Below, piece by piece: positions 50,983-60,538 of a stretch of 64,000 bases of DNA. Each line of letters opens with the position of its first letter. Position 1 is the first letter of the stretch. The notes under the pieces were generated by a model that worked only from the letters and a program-made list of their open reading frames with translations, did no database searches and was not told the DNA's origin. Origin of the DNA: Alphaproteobacteria bacterium (lineage in GTDB: Bacteria; Pseudomonadota; Alphaproteobacteria; UBA2966); assembly GCA_018654745.1 (NCBI GenBank), contig JABILA010000110.1:1-64000 (forward strand), read 5' to 3'. The translations under genes and the position numbers were made by a program.

Positions 50983-52248
50983 TCAGACCCGCTTGGCCAG
51001 TATCGTGGGGCTTTCGACATCTCGTTTACGGGCGTGCCGGTCAAGCCAGGGCGCGATCAGGCGACGTACATTCACAAGGCCTTCCAGCAGTCCCGGTACA
51101 ACAACGTCAGAAGGTTTGCTCTGACGTGGCATATGGCGCAAGGCGCTGGCCATAACTTCAGGATCATATTTGCCATCATCTTCCAGCATCCGGATCAGCC
51201 CCAGGCTTTCAGCCTTTGAGGCCCGGATAAACTGCTCCAGCCTTGGCACCTTGCGGGGAACGATGATGGCCTTTTTGTCGAGAGAGAGGATTTCACAAAA
51301 CGTGTTGTAGCCGCCCATGGCGACAATACCGACAGCATTGTCCTCGAGGCTTTCCATGTGCTGTTCAAAGGTTATGGCTTCAACCCTGTCCAGTTGTGAC
51401 GCTCTATTCAGGAAATCAGTCTGCAATTCCGTTTGCATGAACGGCCCCAGGACCAGCAAGGCTGGATAGGGCAGCATCGGATCTGTCTCGTAAGCACGCA
51501 AGACCCACTCGATCAATCCGTCACCATCGCCTCCACCCCCGGTGGTCACCAGCAAATAAGGCTTTTTGGTAATTTCCGGTGGTGGTGTAGTGTTGGGTGA
51601 GCTCGGGACACGGCGCTGCAAATAGCCGGTATAAGTCACTTTCTTGAGGACACTTTCCGGCAAATCAAGTGCGCCCAGGGGCTCGCAGATTTGCGGCAAC
51701 CCATAGACCCAGATATCGTCATAAAGGTTTTTCAGGGCTGGCAGAACCTTCTTGCGCTTCCATTCCGGGACCAGCAAGGCCGGTTCGTCCAGAACATCGC
51801 GCAAGCCCAGTACAAGCCGCGTTCCGCGCTTTTTCAGCATTTTCAGAGTGGGTAGAACCTCACCGCGCAAGCCCGATGGCTCCTTGTCGACAATAAAGAC
51901 GTCGGGATCAAAAATTGCCGCCGTGTGCTTGATGATGGAGGTTCGGATGGACAATGTTTCATCCAGATCGATCAGCAAATTAAGCGCCGTATAGTCGCCA
52001 TTGCGAAGTTTGATGACGCCAGGGATGCGCACAAAGTCCACACGGGCGCGAAAATCAAAGCTGCCGATAATGGGAGAGCCTGACAGGATCAGGACAGAGA
52101 GATTCTTGTTGCTCTCAACCATCGAATGGGCAAGCGTCAGCGCCCGCCTGAGGTGCCCCAGGCCGAAGGTATCGTGACTATATATAAGGACTCTGGCCCC
52201 GCGCCCACTTCCGGCGTCGCTCCCCTGCCCCTCAACTTCGTTCAGCAT
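50983..52248 (-). CDS. MurG/COG4671-like glycosyltransferase (paralogue of 46676-47836)
   Basis: ARVLIYSHDTFGLGHLRRALTLAHSM; GIVAMGGYNTFCEILSLDKKAIIVPR. Confidence 0.87.
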   Translation of the reverse strand: MLNEVEGQGSDAGSGRGARVLIYSHDTFGLGHLRRALTLAHSMVESNKNLSVLILSGSPIIGSFDFRARVDFVRIPGVIKLRNGDYTALNLLIDLDETLSIRTSIIKHTAAIFDPDVFIVDKEPSGLRGEVLPTLKMLKKRGTRLVLGLRDVLDEPALLVPEWKRKKVLPALKNLYDDIWVYGLPQICEPLGALDLPESVLKKVTYTGYLQRRVPSSPNTTPPPEITKKPYLLVTTGGGGDGDGLIEWVLRAYETDPMLPYPALLVLGPFMQTELQTDFLNRASQLDRVEAITFEQHMESLEDNAVGIVAMGGYNTFCEILSLDKKAIIVPRKVPRLEQFIRASKAESLGLIRMLEDDGKYDPEVMASALRHMPRQSKPSDVVVPGLLEGLVNVRRLIAPWLDRHARKRDVESPTILAKRV

Positions 52249-52411
52249 TTGCCGACTATCGCAGAACTTCTGTCCCCGTCAACTAAGAAATTTTGCTTAA
52301 TTTCAAAATACCTATTGCCTAACAACAGGGTTTTCCGGCAACTTTTATACTTGATATTGGGGGCGCTTTCGGATTTCACCTGTTTGAGGATATCCGGACC
52401 GGTTCAACAGG

Positions 52412-55069
52412 ATGGGCATGGAACCGACAATCTATAAATATTTGCTGAAATACAGCAAAAAACAGCAGATTTGGCTGACGGTGATGGCGGTGTTGTCATT
52501 TCCGTTTCTGTATCTGTTTTATGAACTGCCAAAGATGATCATCAATGATGCCATTCAGGGCGATCCTGGTGACTTCCCGGTGGAGCTTTTTGGTGTCGAA
52601 CTGGAACACGTGCCCTATCTGGTCGTGCTCTGTGTCGGCTTTCTGCTTCTGGTGGTCGTCAACCAGGCGTTCAAATATTACATCAATGTTTATCGCGGCC
52701 TGACCGGTGAGCGCATGTTGCGCCGTCTTCGCTATGAACTGTTTGGCCGGGTCCTGCGTTTCCCGCTGCCAACATTCAGAAATATGTCCCAGGGTGAAAT
52801 CATTCCCATGGTGACAGCAGAGGTCGAACCCCTGGGCGGATTTGTTGGGGAGGCTTTTTCCCTGCCGGCTTTCCAGGGCGGCACCTTGCTGGTTATTCTA
52901 AGCTTCCTGTTTTATCAAAACTGGATCATGGCTGTTGCCGCAGTCGCCTTGTACCCGCTGCAGCTCTACATCATTCCGCGCCTGCAAAGCAAAGTGAACC
53001 TGCTGGGCAAAGAGCGCGTCAAACTGGTCCGCAGCCTGTCGGACCGCATCGGCGAAAAAGTACAGGGCGTTGCAGAAATACATGCCCACGATACGTCGCA
53101 GCTGGAACGCGCTCGTTTCTCCGCACGTCTTGGCGAAATCTTTGTTGTTCGCTATCAGATCTATCGCAAAAAGTTCTTCATCAAATTCCTGAATAACTTT
53201 ATCCAGCAGATGGGCCCCTTCTTCTTCTATTCCATTGGTGGCTATCTGGTGATCACGGGTGGTCTGGAAATCGGCACCCTGGTTGCTGCGATTGCGGCGC
53301 ACAAGGATCTTGGCGCGCCGTGGAAAGAATTGCTCGGCTTCTATCAGCGCCAGCAGGATGCTCGCATCAAATACGACACGGTCATTACCCAGTTTGATCC
53401 GCCCGGCATGCGCACGGTTGAGCATCAGGAAAGCGATCCTTCCGGCGACGAAACATTTTCATCGACGCTGGCAATCTCCGGCCTGACACTTTCTGATGAT
53501 CAGGGCGAATCAATTGTTAATTCGGTTTCAGCCTCCCTTGACCTGCCGTCAAAGATTGCCATCGTTGGCCGTCCTTCCAGCGGCAAGGAAGAAATGGGCC
53601 AGCTGCTTGCCCGGCTTCTTGATCCGACAAAAGGCAAGATTTCCTATGACGACCGTGAACTGGAAGACTTGCCGGAAGGCGTTACTGGACGGCGGGTTTC
53701 CTTTGTTGGCCAGCAAGGTTTCATCTTCAATGCCACGCTCAGTGAAAACCTTTACTACGGCCTGAAGCACAGACCGCAGAAGGCTCTCGAGCGTGAAGGC
53801 GACGCCGCCGATGATTATAAGGAATTTGTTGAAGAGTCAGAACTGTCCGGTAACTCTGTACTTGATTCAGATGCAGACTGGACCGACTTTGCTGCATCAG
53901 GTGCTGAAAACCTTGAAGCCTTGCGCCATGAAGGATTGCGCGCCCTCAAGATTGTTGGTCTTGATGGCGACGTCTACCAGTTTGGTTTGCGCGGTACAAT
54001 CAATCCGAAATTAACACCGGATCTCGCCAACAAAATTCTGACAGCCCGGCACAGTCTACGGGATCGTCTGGCGGAACCAGATGTTGCCGACCTGATCGAA
54101 ACCTTTGATCAGGAAAAATATAATCACAATGCTTCCGTTGCAGAAAATCTGTTGTTCGGCAATGTCGTCGGCGACACCTTCGATATGGAAGCCCTTGGAT
54201 CAAACGCCCATGTCGTCTCCGTGCTGGATCAAATTGGCCTGACCGAACAGATGATCGAGATCGGTTATGCGGCGGCCTCTACGATGGCTGAAATTTTTGC
54301 CGACGTGCCGTCGGATCATGAACTGTTTCAGCAATATGCCTTTATCTCGGCAGATGAGTTACAGGATTTCCAGGCGCTGTTGACGCGCGTTGATCGTGAA
54401 AAGCTGGTTGAGGCCCGTGACGAAGATCGCACAGCATTGCTTTCCTTGCCGTTTAAACTGGTTCCAGCCCGACATCGTCTGGGCTTGATTGACGATGCGA
54501 TCATGGAAAAAATTCTCGAAGGTCGAAGGATGTTCCGTGAAACCCTGCCTGAGGACGTAGCGTCTTCTGTCGAATTTTTCGACGCAGAGTTTTACAACAG
54601 TGCTTCCAACCTGCAGGACAACATCCTGTTCGGCAAGGTTGCCTACGGCGTACCAAAAGCAGCGGAGCGCATTGGTGAGCTGATTTCAGAAGTGATCGAA
54701 ACAGAAGGTCTGTATGATTCGGTGGCCGAAGTCGGTATGAGTTATGATGCCGGTATTGGCGGATCACGATTGTCAGGTGCCCAGCGTCAGAAGCTGGCGA
54801 TTGCACGTGCTATCGTAAAACGACCGGATGTCTTGATATTGTCCGAATCCACGGCGGCTCTGGATTCGGCTTCCCAGAACGAGATTATGGAAAACATTCT
54901 GGGTGAATTTACCGACCGTACCCTGATCTGGGTATTGCATCGGGCCGATCTGGCCGTGCAGTTTGATCAGGTTCTGGTATTTGACCGGGGGGCAATTGCC
55001 GAAAAAGGAACAGTGTCGTCGCTGGATCGCGAGGGCACATTATTTAAGGAATTGGCAAGCGATGGGTGA
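52412..55069 (+). CDS. ABC exporter-like protein with degenerate, insertion-bearing nucleotide-binding domain
   Basis: N-terminal ABC TM domain; degenerate Walker A GRPSSGKEE; Q-loop FVGQQGFIFNATLSENLYYG; signature LSGAQRQKLAIARA; degenerate Walker B DVLILSESTAALDS; H-loop LIWVLHR. Confidence 0.9.
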   Translation: MGMEPTIYKYLLKYSKKQQIWLTVMAVLSFPFLYLFYELPKMIINDAIQGDPGDFPVELFGVELEHVPYLVVLCVGFLLLVVVNQAFKYYINVYRGLTGERMLRRLRYELFGRVLRFPLPTFRNMSQGEIIPMVTAEVEPLGGFVGEAFSLPAFQGGTLLVILSFLFYQNWIMAVAAVALYPLQLYIIPRLQSKVNLLGKERVKLVRSLSDRIGEKVQGVAEIHAHDTSQLERARFSARLGEIFVVRYQIYRKKFFIKFLNNFIQQMGPFFFYSIGGYLVITGGLEIGTLVAAIAAHKDLGAPWKELLGFYQRQQDARIKYDTVITQFDPPGMRTVEHQESDPSGDETFSSTLAISGLTLSDDQGESIVNSVSASLDLPSKIAIVGRPSSGKEEMGQLLARLLDPTKGKISYDDRELEDLPEGVTGRRVSFVGQQGFIFNATLSENLYYGLKHRPQKALEREGDAADDYKEFVEESELSGNSVLDSDADWTDFAASGAENLEALRHEGLRALKIVGLDGDVYQFGLRGTINPKLTPDLANKILTARHSLRDRLAEPDVADLIETFDQEKYNHNASVAENLLFGNVVGDTFDMEALGSNAHVVSVLDQIGLTEQMIEIGYAAASTMAEIFADVPSDHELFQQYAFISADELQDFQALLTRVDREKLVEARDEDRTALLSLPFKLVPARHRLGLIDDAIMEKILEGRRMFRETLPEDVASSVEFFDAEFYNSASNLQDNILFGKVAYGVPKAAERIGELISEVIETEGLYDSVAEVGMSYDAGIGGSRLSGAQRQKLAIARAIVKRPDVLILSESTAALDSASQNEIMENILGEFTDRTLIWVLHRADLAVQFDQVLVFDRGAIAEKGTVSSLDREGTLFKELASDG

Positions 55070-55117
55070 TAGTATCATGAGCCACCTGCTTGCAGCGTAT
55101 CAAAAGGAAACCCCGGC

Positions 55118-55567
55118 GTGAGTATCAACGAAGAAGTTGAGCTGTTACGGCAGATCCCGTTGTTCGCGAAGATCGAGCCGTCGAAGCTGAAATTGTTGGC
55201 GTTTACAAGTGAGCGTCTCAAATTCAAGTCTGATGAGGAGTTGTTTCATCAGGGCGATATTGGTGACTCGGCCTACATCGTGATCGGCGGTCAGGCAGAC
55301 GTTATTTTGTCGACAGATCGCGGTGACGTTGTCGTTTCGACTGTAAAACGAAATGATATCGTCGGCGAAGTGGCTATTCTTTGTGACGTTCCCAGAACGG
55401 CTTCAGTCAAGGCCAAGGAAGACCTTGAAGTGCTGAAAATATCCAAGGACCTGTTTTTTCGCATGATCAGCGAATTTCCCCAGATGTCTGTGGAAATCAT
55501 GCGCGAGCTTGCCGCACGCCTCGACCGGACCACGGATCAGCTGATGCGGGCCGTCAGCCAGAACTGA
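55118..55567 (+). CDS. Cyclic nucleotide-binding domain protein (cNMP domain only)
   Basis: LLRQIPLFAKIEPSKLKLLAFTSERL; LFHQGDIGDSAYIVIGGQADVIL; VGEVAILCDVPRTASVKA; GTG start. Confidence 0.92.
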   Translation: MSINEEVELLRQIPLFAKIEPSKLKLLAFTSERLKFKSDEELFHQGDIGDSAYIVIGGQADVILSTDRGDVVVSTVKRNDIVGEVAILCDVPRTASVKAKEDLEVLKISKDLFFRMISEFPQMSVEIMRELAARLDRTTDQLMRAVSQN

Positions 55568-55630
55568 TATCGGGATTTTTTTGACCTATCTAGTGATGAA
55601 TATTTCAGCGCCAGCACTCGTCTGGTATTC

Positions 55631-56119
55631 GTGAGCCGTCTCGACAGCGCCATTCGCCGACTGGAAGCCCAGCGGGACTGCCTCGCACTTGCCGCAGAAC
55701 TGATTAAAAACCTGACAGGCCCGGTTCTTGAGCTTGGGCTTGGTAATGGCCGCACCTTTGATCACCTCAGATCGCTGATGCCCGGGCGGGAAATATTTGT
55801 ATTTGATCGCCAGCTTGCAGCGCATCCCGACTGCATCCCGGACGCCAAACACGCAATTGTGGGTGATTTTACCGAAACCTTGCCGACGGCACTGGCCAGA
55901 ACAGGTGAGCTGGCCGTGCTGGCCCATTGTGACACCGGCAGTGGTGATCGTGCCGCAACCAGCGCCCAGGCGTCGTGGCTGGCGGAACCCGTCAACAATT
56001 TGGTGTGCAGCGGGGGCATTATTGTATCGGATCAGGCTTTTGAATATCCGGGCTGGATTGCAGTGGATTTGCCTGAAACCGTCTCACCCGGGCGATATTT
56101 TATCTATCGCAAGTCCTGA
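55631..56119 (+). CDS. Class I SAM-dependent methyltransferase-like protein
   Basis: GPVLELGLGNGRTFDHLRSLMPGREIFVFDRQLAAHPDCIP; GTG start. Confidence 0.78.
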   Translation: MSRLDSAIRRLEAQRDCLALAAELIKNLTGPVLELGLGNGRTFDHLRSLMPGREIFVFDRQLAAHPDCIPDAKHAIVGDFTETLPTALARTGELAVLAHCDTGSGDRAATSAQASWLAEPVNNLVCSGGIIVSDQAFEYPGWIAVDLPETVSPGRYFIYRKS

Positions 56120-56272
56120 ATTTCCGAAAACACTTCTGGTTTCCAATTTACCTCGCCGAATATTTGTATAAAATGCTTGGTATACAAACAGTCGTGTTGT
56201 CCAACAAATGCCAAAATCACACTATTTCGGTATTCACAGGGCTGGCGATGATCAGGAAGGCGGATCAGAACA

Positions 56273-56728
56273 ATGAATGCAGGTGACAAAACCAGGGACT
56301 CTGCCCGGTTCGGTATTCTGCCACGGCTGCTGGGCTACAATGTTCGCCGCGCTCACGTAAAGTTTTTTCAAAATTTCAGCGAAATCGTATCCGGGCAGGA
56401 TGTAACGCCTGGACAATTTGGTGTGCTCGCCATCATTGATGCCAACCCCGGATTGAACCAGAGCGAACTTGGTCAAGCCATGGGCGTTGATCGCTCGACC
56501 GTGGTTGCGGTTATTGACCGCCTGGAAGGTCGTGGACTTGTTGTTCGCGATCCCTCGCCCAAGGATCGCAGGTCCTATGCACTCAGGCTCAGCGATGTTG
56601 GTGAAAGCTTGTTGAGCGACTTGATCCCCATGGTCGAAAAGTATGATCGCGAGGCGGCCAACAAATTGTCTGATGAAGAAGTTGAAACGCTGGTTGATCT
56701 GCTGCGCCGAATGGTTGGTGACGCCTAG
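56273..56728 (+). CDS. MarR-family transcriptional regulator
   Basis: LNQSELGQAMGVDRSTVVAVIDRLEGRGLVVRDPSPKDRRSYALRLSDVG. Confidence 0.93.
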   Translation: MNAGDKTRDSARFGILPRLLGYNVRRAHVKFFQNFSEIVSGQDVTPGQFGVLAIIDANPGLNQSELGQAMGVDRSTVVAVIDRLEGRGLVVRDPSPKDRRSYALRLSDVGESLLSDLIPMVEKYDREAANKLSDEEVETLVDLLRRMVGDA

Positions 56729-56875
56729 GGCGATTCAGACTTAAACGGAGTTGCTTCTGCATTAGAATTTGGCGCACACATTGAGTCAAAAGCAGGGCTG
56801 CGTTTCCGTTAAACCCGGAAACGCTCCAGACTGATTGCCAGTGCGTTTCTGCAACACCGGTCGCACTTCAGGCGA

Positions 56876-57256
56876 TCAGGTCTCTATCGCTTCCCTGAAA
56901 GCCGTTTCGATCAAAACCGGATCCAGTGGTTTGGTGAAAGCTGCATGCACATTCAGGCCCCAGGCTTCCGCAAGTTTACTGGCACGATCGAGCAAACTTT
57001 GGTCAGCCCCGCTGATCAGAATTATTTTGGCTCCAACCTGCTTTTCGTTCATACGTTTGAGAACTTCGATGCCATCAAATTTTGGCATCACCAGATCCAG
57101 CACCACGATGTCTGGTGCGTCTGTGTCCAGGATAAGCAGAAAATCTTTTGGCACTGACGTTGCCTGAACCTTCAGGCCACAATTTTCACCAATGGCAGCA
57201 ATCAACCGCAATATCGGTTCATCATCGTCTATAACCAAAAGTTTTGTATCTGCCAT
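56876..57256 (-). CDS. Stand-alone response regulator receiver domain protein
   Basis: KLLVIDDDEPILRLIAAIGENCG; DIVVLDLVMPKFDGIEVLKRM; ILISGAD. Confidence 0.9.
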   Translation of the reverse strand: MADTKLLVIDDDEPILRLIAAIGENCGLKVQATSVPKDFLLILDTDAPDIVVLDLVMPKFDGIEVLKRMNEKQVGAKIILISGADQSLLDRASKLAEAWGLNVHAAFTKPLDPVLIETAFREAIET

Positions 57257-57366
57257 ACACGCGATTGTAGGCTTTTGAACAAAAACTTCCAGCGCTCAGA
57301 ACAAACTTTCCACTGTTGCAATTTTAAGCAACCATATGGGTGCAACTGGTTGTTGCCGGCGAAAGT

Positions 57367-58032
57367 TTATCTGGCCTTATCCAGTTCTTTTTTGGATGGC
57401 ATCACAAACAGGGTCGCTGGCAAATGCATGCCGGTTTCGATCTTGTCCAGCGTTACCGTCGTGCGTTGCCCCTGGCTATCGACAATTTTCCATTGTCTCA
57501 GGATCAGGGGTGCCATGCTGAAGACCAGAGACACCGTACCTTCGTCTGGTCGTTTCTGGTCGCGCAACGTTATGACCAGTCTGCCGGGAAAGCGGGTCAC
57601 TTCCTCGACATCCGGATTGTCTACAAGATTTACTTTTTCGGCGACGAGAACACCCAGCGGCGTATCCTGGATGGGCCAGTTCTGCGGCTCACCCAATTCC
57701 TTGTCGAGAAAATAAAGCCAGAAACCATCTGCCAGAACCAGGTAGGGTGAAGGCGGGTCATATTCGAACCGCAAGCGTCCGGGCCTGCGCAACATGAAGT
57801 CGCCTTGCGTAAAGCCGCCATCCGGTGAGACTTGTAAAAACCGTGACTTGAGGCTTTTGACATTGTTCAGATATCGTGAGGCTGCGCGAAGATCAGCTTC
57901 CTGAACTTCATTGAATGATGCGGCAAAGGCCTGCTTGCCAGTTATGGCATTTGCACCCCAGATTGATACCGCGATCAGGAACAGGACAAAGCGGAGCCGC
58001 GCGCCTGCGGCCACCAGAACTGAAAAGGACAT
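57367..58032 (-). CDS. lolA: Outer-membrane lipoprotein carrier protein LolA
   Basis: DLRAASRYLNNVKSLKSRFLQVSPDGGFTQGDFMLRRPGRLRFEYDPPSPYLVLADG; adjacent to ftsK. Confidence 0.9.
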   Translation of the reverse strand: MSFSVLVAAGARLRFVLFLIAVSIWGANAITGKQAFAASFNEVQEADLRAASRYLNNVKSLKSRFLQVSPDGGFTQGDFMLRRPGRLRFEYDPPSPYLVLADGFWLYFLDKELGEPQNWPIQDTPLGVLVAEKVNLVDNPDVEEVTRFPGRLVITLRDQKRPDEGTVSLVFSMAPLILRQWKIVDSQGQRTTVTLDKIETGMHLPATLFVMPSKKELDKAR

Positions 58033-58037
58033 AAGGT

Positions 58038-60497
58038 CTATTCCATGCTGTCTATGTCGCGCGCCAGCACTTCGCGTTTGCCGACACGATTGGCACCACT
58101 GATGACGCCTTCAGATTCCATTTGCTCAATAATTCTGGCCGCACGGTTATAGCCGATTTGTAAATGCCGCTGAACAAAACTGGTCGATGCCCGGCGTTCG
58201 CGACAGACCAGGGAAACCGCCTGATCATAAAGAGCATCGTTGTCACTGTTGCCGCTGCCGCCCCCTGGGATCAGCGAATAGTCGTCCCCATCCGGACTTT
58301 CGGTAATGGCATCCAGATATTCCGGCTTGCCCTGTTTCTTGAGAAACTTGACAACTTTTTCGACTTCGCGATCCGAGACAAATGGTCCGTGCACACGGCG
58401 TACACGACCGCCGCCTTCCATGAACAACATGTCACCAGACCCAAGCAATTGCTCGGCACCCTGTTCGCCAAGGATGGTGCGACTGTCTATTTTTGAGGTC
58501 ACCTGGAAACTGATACGCGTCGGGAAATTGGCCTTGATGGTACCGGTGATGACATCAACTGATGGACGCTGCGTTGCCATGATGATGTGAATACCAGCCG
58601 CACGCGCCATCTGTGCAAGGCGCTGAATGGCGGCTTCAATATCCTTGCCTGCCACCAGCATCAGGTCGGCCATTTCGTCGACAACGACCACGATGAATGG
58701 CAGCGGCGACAGATCCAGGGATTGCTCTTCGTAAACAGGCTCACCTGTTTCCGGATCAAACCCTGTCTGCACCGTGCGTTTGATTTCTTCGCCGTCTTTT
58801 ACGGCATCACCCAGTCGCTGGTTATAGCCATCAATATTGCGCACACCCAGTTGCGACATGGAGCGGTAGCGGTTTTCCATTTCCCGCACCACCCACTTCA
58901 GGGCGACCACAGCCTTGCCGGGTTCGGTGACCACAGGCGTCAGCAAATGCGGGATGTCGTTATAAACTGACAGTTCCAACATCTTGGGATCAATCAGGAT
59001 CAGGCGACATTTCTCGGGCGGCAATCGATAGATCAACGACAGGATCATCGAGTTCACACCAACCGATTTACCAGACCCGGTGGTACCCGCAATCAGCAAG
59101 TGTGGCATTCGCGCAAGGTCGGCGATCACCGGCATGCCGCCGATATCCTTGCCCAGCGCCAGGCTCAGTTTGGTCGATGTGTTTTCGTAATCTTCGCTGC
59201 TCAACAGTTCGCGCAGATAAACAGTTTCATGTTCAACGTTGGGCATTTCAATGCCGATGGCGTTACGGCCAGGGACGACCGAAACCCGGACACTGATTGT
59301 GCTCATGCTACGGGCGATATCATCTGACAAACCGATGACACGCGATGTCTTGGTACCTGGTGCCGGTTCCAGTTCATACAATGTGACAACTGGGCCAGGA
59401 CGGACCTTTGTGATTTCACCGCGCACACCAAAATCTTCCAGCACAGATTCAAGCAGGCGGGCATTTTGCTCCAGCGCATCTTCACTGATGGTATCTGCAA
59501 GGGTTGGCCCCTTGGCTTCTGCCAGCAATGAAAGTTCAGGCAACTGGATTTCACCTGTATTGCCGGAGCTCTCAAGATCGAGAGACGGTTGACGCTCGTC
59601 ATCGGCGCGCTTGCTGTTTTTTGACTTCGATTTTTTCGCGGTGTCGACGCGGCGTTTTGGCGGCGTAATTTTCAGGCCGGTGCGCGCGGCAGGCGCTTCT
59701 GTTGAAAGCCGTGGCTCGGATCGTTTCTCTTTTTCCAGGGAAGGCTCACGACGAATTCTTTCTTTCAGCTTGCGCGCGATGACGCCGTCTTCCTTGTCTT
59801 TGCCACCACGCCGGTCCAGCAATTCACCGGCTTTGTCTTTGGCACGTCCCAGACTGCCAACCACATCCTGTGTGCGACGCACCGAACGCCAGGCACCAAA
59901 ACTCAGGGCACGCCATTCGGACGGCGACAGGGCGAAGGCAATACCGATCAGGATCAACACAACAGGTGCGGCGATCAATCCATAAAGACCAGGGGACAAT
60001 GGCAATCCGGCCTCCTGCCCGAGACTAACCACGCTTCTGAAAAGACCGTCGCCGACCCAACCGCCGAGGCCACTGGCCAATGGCCAGTTTTGCGGCACAG
60101 AAAAAGCAGCCAGTACAAAGGCTGCACCCACAAGCATCACCGGCAGAGTACTCATGTTTAACCACAACAGTGGCAGGCCGCGATGGGAAATCATGCGCCA
60201 ACCCCAGGCAAGCAATGTCAGCGAAATCAGGCCAGCCGCCAGACCAATAGTTTGCAACACGATGTCGGCAACCCAGGCCCCCGGCACGCCGAGGTAATTG
60301 AAGACAGGTCCCGCCGTGGCGTGATTGGCACTGGGATCATCGACACTGAAAGACAGGAACGCCAGCGCCAGCACCAGGGCCGTGATAATCAAGGCCAGAC
60401 CCCAGGCCTCGGTGGCGCGGCGGCGCAAATAATCGCTTGCCCCGTCCGGTAAAAATTTCAGTTTGCTTACAGAATTAGTCGACATATTTGTTGCCAT
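58038..60497 (-). CDS. ftsK: DNA translocase FtsK
   Basis: N-terminal TM helices; [28 protein letters not shown]-terminal gamma domain [24 protein letters not shown]. Confidence 0.97.
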   Translation of the reverse strand: MATNMSTNSVSKLKFLPDGASDYLRRRATEAWGLALIITALVLALAFLSFSVDDPSANHATAGPVFNYLGVPGAWVADIVLQTIGLAAGLISLTLLAWGWRMISHRGLPLLWLNMSTLPVMLVGAAFVLAAFSVPQNWPLASGLGGWVGDGLFRSVVSLGQEAGLPLSPGLYGLIAAPVVLILIGIAFALSPSEWRALSFGAWRSVRRTQDVVGSLGRAKDKAGELLDRRGGKDKEDGVIARKLKERIRREPSLEKEKRSEPRLSTEAPAARTGLKITPPKRRVDTAKKSKSKNSKRADDERQPSLDLESSGNTGEIQLPELSLLAEAKGPTLADTISEDALEQNARLLESVLEDFGVRGEITKVRPGPVVTLYELEPAPGTKTSRVIGLSDDIARSMSTISVRVSVVPGRNAIGIEMPNVEHETVYLRELLSSEDYENTSTKLSLALGKDIGGMPVIADLARMPHLLIAGTTGSGKSVGVNSMILSLIYRLPPEKCRLILIDPKMLELSVYNDIPHLLTPVVTEPGKAVVALKWVVREMENRYRSMSQLGVRNIDGYNQRLGDAVKDGEEIKRTVQTGFDPETGEPVYEEQSLDLSPLPFIVVVVDEMADLMLVAGKDIEAAIQRLAQMARAAGIHIIMATQRPSVDVITGTIKANFPTRISFQVTSKIDSRTILGEQGAEQLLGSGDMLFMEGGGRVRRVHGPFVSDREVEKVVKFLKKQGKPEYLDAITESPDGDDYSLIPGGGSGNSDNDALYDQAVSLVCRERRASTSFVQRHLQIGYNRAARIIEQMESEGVISGANRVGKREVLARDIDSME

Positions 60498-60538
60498 GTT
60501 CCTGCCTGTCTGACTTGCCTAAAAGCCTGATCCGGATT

